Origin: Terriglobales bacterium
Lineage (GTDB): Bacteria > Acidobacteriota > Terriglobia > Terriglobales > Gp1-AA117
Assembly: GCA_030150795.1 (NCBI GenBank)
Contig: JASLFF010000611.1
Span: 1-6,232, forward strand
Reading direction: 5' to 3'
Length of the DNA stretch: 6,232 bases
Within the stretch, counting starts at the first letter, position 1. The number at the start of each line of letters is the position of its first letter. Under the pieces are notes generated by a model. It had not been told where the DNA came from and did not search any database. It saw only the letters and a program-made list of their open reading frames with translations. The translations under genes were made by a program, and so were the position numbers. Positions 5,041-6,232 of the stretch are shown here, piece after piece.

Positions 5041-5299
5041 CGGACTCCGTCAAGAGTACGACTTTGCCTCCATCAATGGTGGCATCCGGGCCAAGTATGC
5101 AAAGCGTTATCACGAGGGCACAAACATAGTATTGCTGGAGCCCGATATTGCCGAGGCATTCCCGAACGATGCAGCGGTCAACCAGGCCCTTCGGGGCGTC
5201 CTCAACACGGCCCGCGCTGTTCGAGGCACAGGAGGCCTTGCGGAAAAGAGCCTGCAAACTCCAGGCCAACGTCGGACCCGCCGATCAAAACGGGCTTAG
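5018..5299 (+). CDS. BrnA-like antitoxin, ribbon-helix-helix type
   Basis: Small protein of 93 residues starting inside the toxin gene, probably neutralising it and repressing the shared promoter. The N-terminal part (LRQEYDFASINGGIRAKYAKRY, about 10-31) resembles the toxin-binding part of such antitoxins. TNIVLLEPDIAEAFPNDAAVNQALRGVL (about 35-62) reads as a strand plus helix of a ribbon-helix-helix DNA-binding fold. It differs from classical BrnA, so I leave the symbol blank. ATG 5018 was chosen over earlier starts because the conserved sequence begins there and overlap coupling is typical. The last 25 residues are basic and low in complexity (ending GQRRTRRSKRA). The +1 frame over the same stretch reads ALFEAQEALRKRA, so a frameshift near 5215 cannot be excluded. 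Confidence 0.75.
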   Translation: MKKTNPNNGLRQEYDFASINGGIRAKYAKRYHEGTNIVLLEPDIAEAFPNDAAVNQALRGVLNTARAVRGTGGLAEKSLQTPGQRRTRRSKRA

Positions 5300-5305
5300 A
5301 AAGCC
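5293..5305 (+). terminator. Short hairpin over the antitoxin stop codon
   Basis: GGCTT (5293-5297) pairs with AAGCC (5301-5305) around a 3-nt loop that includes part of the TAG stop. GGTTGTT follows. The stem is only 5 bp and the T tract is interrupted, so it is at best a weak terminator of the toxin-antitoxin transcript. Confidence 0.2.
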
Positions 5306-5342
5306 GGTTGTTCCACGCGTCGACTGCTGTCAAATCACTCGA

Positions 5343-5369
5343 TGTAGAAACGGCTTATCCGTACCTACA
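5343..5369. other. Hairpin between convergent antitoxin and ABC-F genes
   Basis: TGTAG (5343-5347) pairs with CTACA (5365-5369), and ACGG (5350-5353) pairs with CCGT (5359-5362). These leave a 2x2 internal loop and a 5-nt apical loop (CTTAT). No T run follows on either strand, so it is not a classical intrinsic terminator. Its position between two converging genes suggests a role at transcript ends, such as Rho-dependent stopping or 3'-end protection. Confidence 0.4.
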
Positions 5370-5401
5370 CCGGGTTCCCTGTGTTACTTCATATCTCTGG
5401 A

Positions 5402-6232
5402 TTATTTGCTTACCGCCATCTGCTGCTGGGCCGCCTGGTATTCTTCGTAGGTTCCCTTGAAATCTTCGATCTTGTGATCGTCAAAGTGCCAGATGCGAGT
5501 GGCAACTTCATCGATGAGATCGTGATCGTGGGTGACCAGGAACACCGTGCCTTGATAGCGCTGCAACGCGATGTTCAGAGCGTTAATCGATTCCAGGTCC
5601 AGGTGATTGGTAGGCTCGTCAAAGACCAACACGTTGGGTTTTTGCAGCATGAGCTTGCAGAAGAGGATACGCGCGGCCTCGCCGCCGGAAAGCACGTCAG
5701 TCTTTTTGGTGGCTTCGTCGCGGACAAAGAGCATCTGCCCCAGCAGCCCGCGGATTTCTTCATTGGAAACCGAGGGGTCCCACTGAAATATCCAATCCAG
5801 TATGGTGCTGCCTTTTTCAATCAGGCTGCGATGGTCCTGCGGAAAATAGCCGATTGCAGCTTCGTGTCCCCAGGTGGTCTTGCCGGAATCGATAAACGGG
5901 CCGTTATATCCTGACGTCTGCCGCAGCTCGGACTCAGGCGTGTTGGGCGAGTTGGCCAGCAGCGCGTTGAGCAGCGTTGTCTTGCCTGCGCCGTTGCGCC
6001 CCATGAGCGCGATTTTTTCTCCGCGCGTCACGCTGGCGGTAAAGTCCTGTATGACGTTGTTGTCGCCATAGGACTTGGTGACGCCCTCAATCTCAAGAAT
6101 GTGCTTGCCGGAAGGGCGCTTCATTTCAAACTTGATGAACGGGCGGGCGATGTTGGACCGCGCCAGTTCTGTCACTTGCAACCGCTCAACTTCTTTTCTA
6201 CGCGACTGCACCTGGCTGCTGCGCGTGCCGGC
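5402..6232 (-). CDS. ABC-F family ATPase, YbiT-type, C-terminal half (5' end outside window)
   Basis: Cytoplasmic ribosome-associated ATPase of the ABC-F class, which lacks membrane segments. Only about 276 codons are present: the frame stays open to the right edge, and the first residues read as the charged helical linker before the second ATPase domain. Seen in order: PFIKFEMKRPSGKHILEIEGVTKSYG, Walker A GRNGAGKTT (5975-6001), Q-loop region IGYFPQDH, signature LSGGEAAR (about 5669-5692), Walker B VFDEPTNHLDLES (about 5588-5626) and H-switch THD (about 5525-5533). The C-terminus FKGTYEEYQAAQQQMAVSK is typical. The pattern RPFI-F-E, W-QW and signature LSGGE-AR best recalls E. coli YbiT, an inference from memory. 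The N-terminal ATPase domain must lie outside. It converges on the toxin-antitoxin pair with no functional link apparent. Confidence 0.93.
   Translation of the reverse strand, partial: AGTRSSQVQSRRKEVERLQVTELARSNIARPFIKFEMKRPSGKHILEIEGVTKSYGDNNVIQDFTASVTRGEKIALMGRNGAGKTTLLNALLANSPNTPESELRQTSGYNGPFIDSGKTTWGHEAAIGYFPQDHRSLIEKGSTILDWIFQWDPSVSNEEIRGLLGQMLFVRDEATKKTDVLSGGEAARILFCKLMLQKPNVLVFDEPTNHLDLESINALNIALQRYQGTVFLVTHDHDLIDEVATRIWHFDDHKIEDFKGTYEEYQAAQQQMAVSK

Noticed and set aside
5381..5914. 177-codon open frame antisense to the ABC-F gene
   Set aside because: Shadow of the ABC-F coding sequence, which has all ATPase motifs on the other strand.
6209..6211. GTG as a possible start of the ABC-F protein
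   Set aside because: The frame continues open to the window edge with linker-type sequence. ABC-F proteins have two ATPase domains, so the true start lies outside the window.

Overview
The window reads as a stretch of an ordinary, moderately GC-rich bacterial chromosome. It carries exported methionine sulfoxide repair, a two-component system, a toxin-antitoxin pair and the end of a translational ABC-F ATPase. A Gram-negative soil-type bacterium, perhaps Acidobacteriota, fits the twin-arginine and Sec-exported Msr enzymes, the CHASE3-PAS kinase and the intergenic repeats with TCATCCCGAG...GAGGGACC ends. That assignment rests on memory of similar sequences and is only a moderate-confidence inference. 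No rRNA, tRNA, CRISPR array or insertion sequence was seen.

Layout. (1) 61-1596, minus strand: msrB then msrA, both apparently exported. They are separated by a 249-bp gap that holds two inverted copies of a roughly 65-bp structured repeat. (2) 1597-1998: a divergent regulatory gap with two tandem TGTGA...TCAC dyads, and a plausible promoter for the next gene. (3) 1999-2748, plus strand: an OmpR/PhoB-type response regulator. (4) 2804-4561, minus strand: a membrane CHASE3-PAS histidine kinase, lying tail to tail with the regulator and ending in a small terminator-like hairpin. (5) 4562-4758: a divergent gap with a dyad over the kinase promoter region and a second hairpin-rich repeat-like block. 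(6) 4759-5299, plus strand: a BrnT-family toxin overlapping a small antitoxin-like gene by 23 nt. (7) 5300-5401: a convergent gap with hairpins. (8) 5402 to the right edge, minus strand: the C-terminal ATPase half of a YbiT-type ABC-F protein, cut by the window end.

How the genes may work together. MsrB and MsrA reduce the R and S epimers of methionine sulfoxide and would repair oxidised envelope proteins. Both lack the usual resolving cysteine at the expected place. The response regulator and kinase are neighbours and a plausible cognate pair, but they are transcribed towards each other from separate promoters. The regulator promoter lies next to CRP/FNR-like dyads. The toxin-antitoxin pair is an independent accessory module.

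The most noteworthy non-coding signal is the repeat pair inside the msrB-msrA operon. The central stem of the repeat differs between the two copies at two base pairs, and both differences are compensated, so the hairpin itself seems to be conserved.
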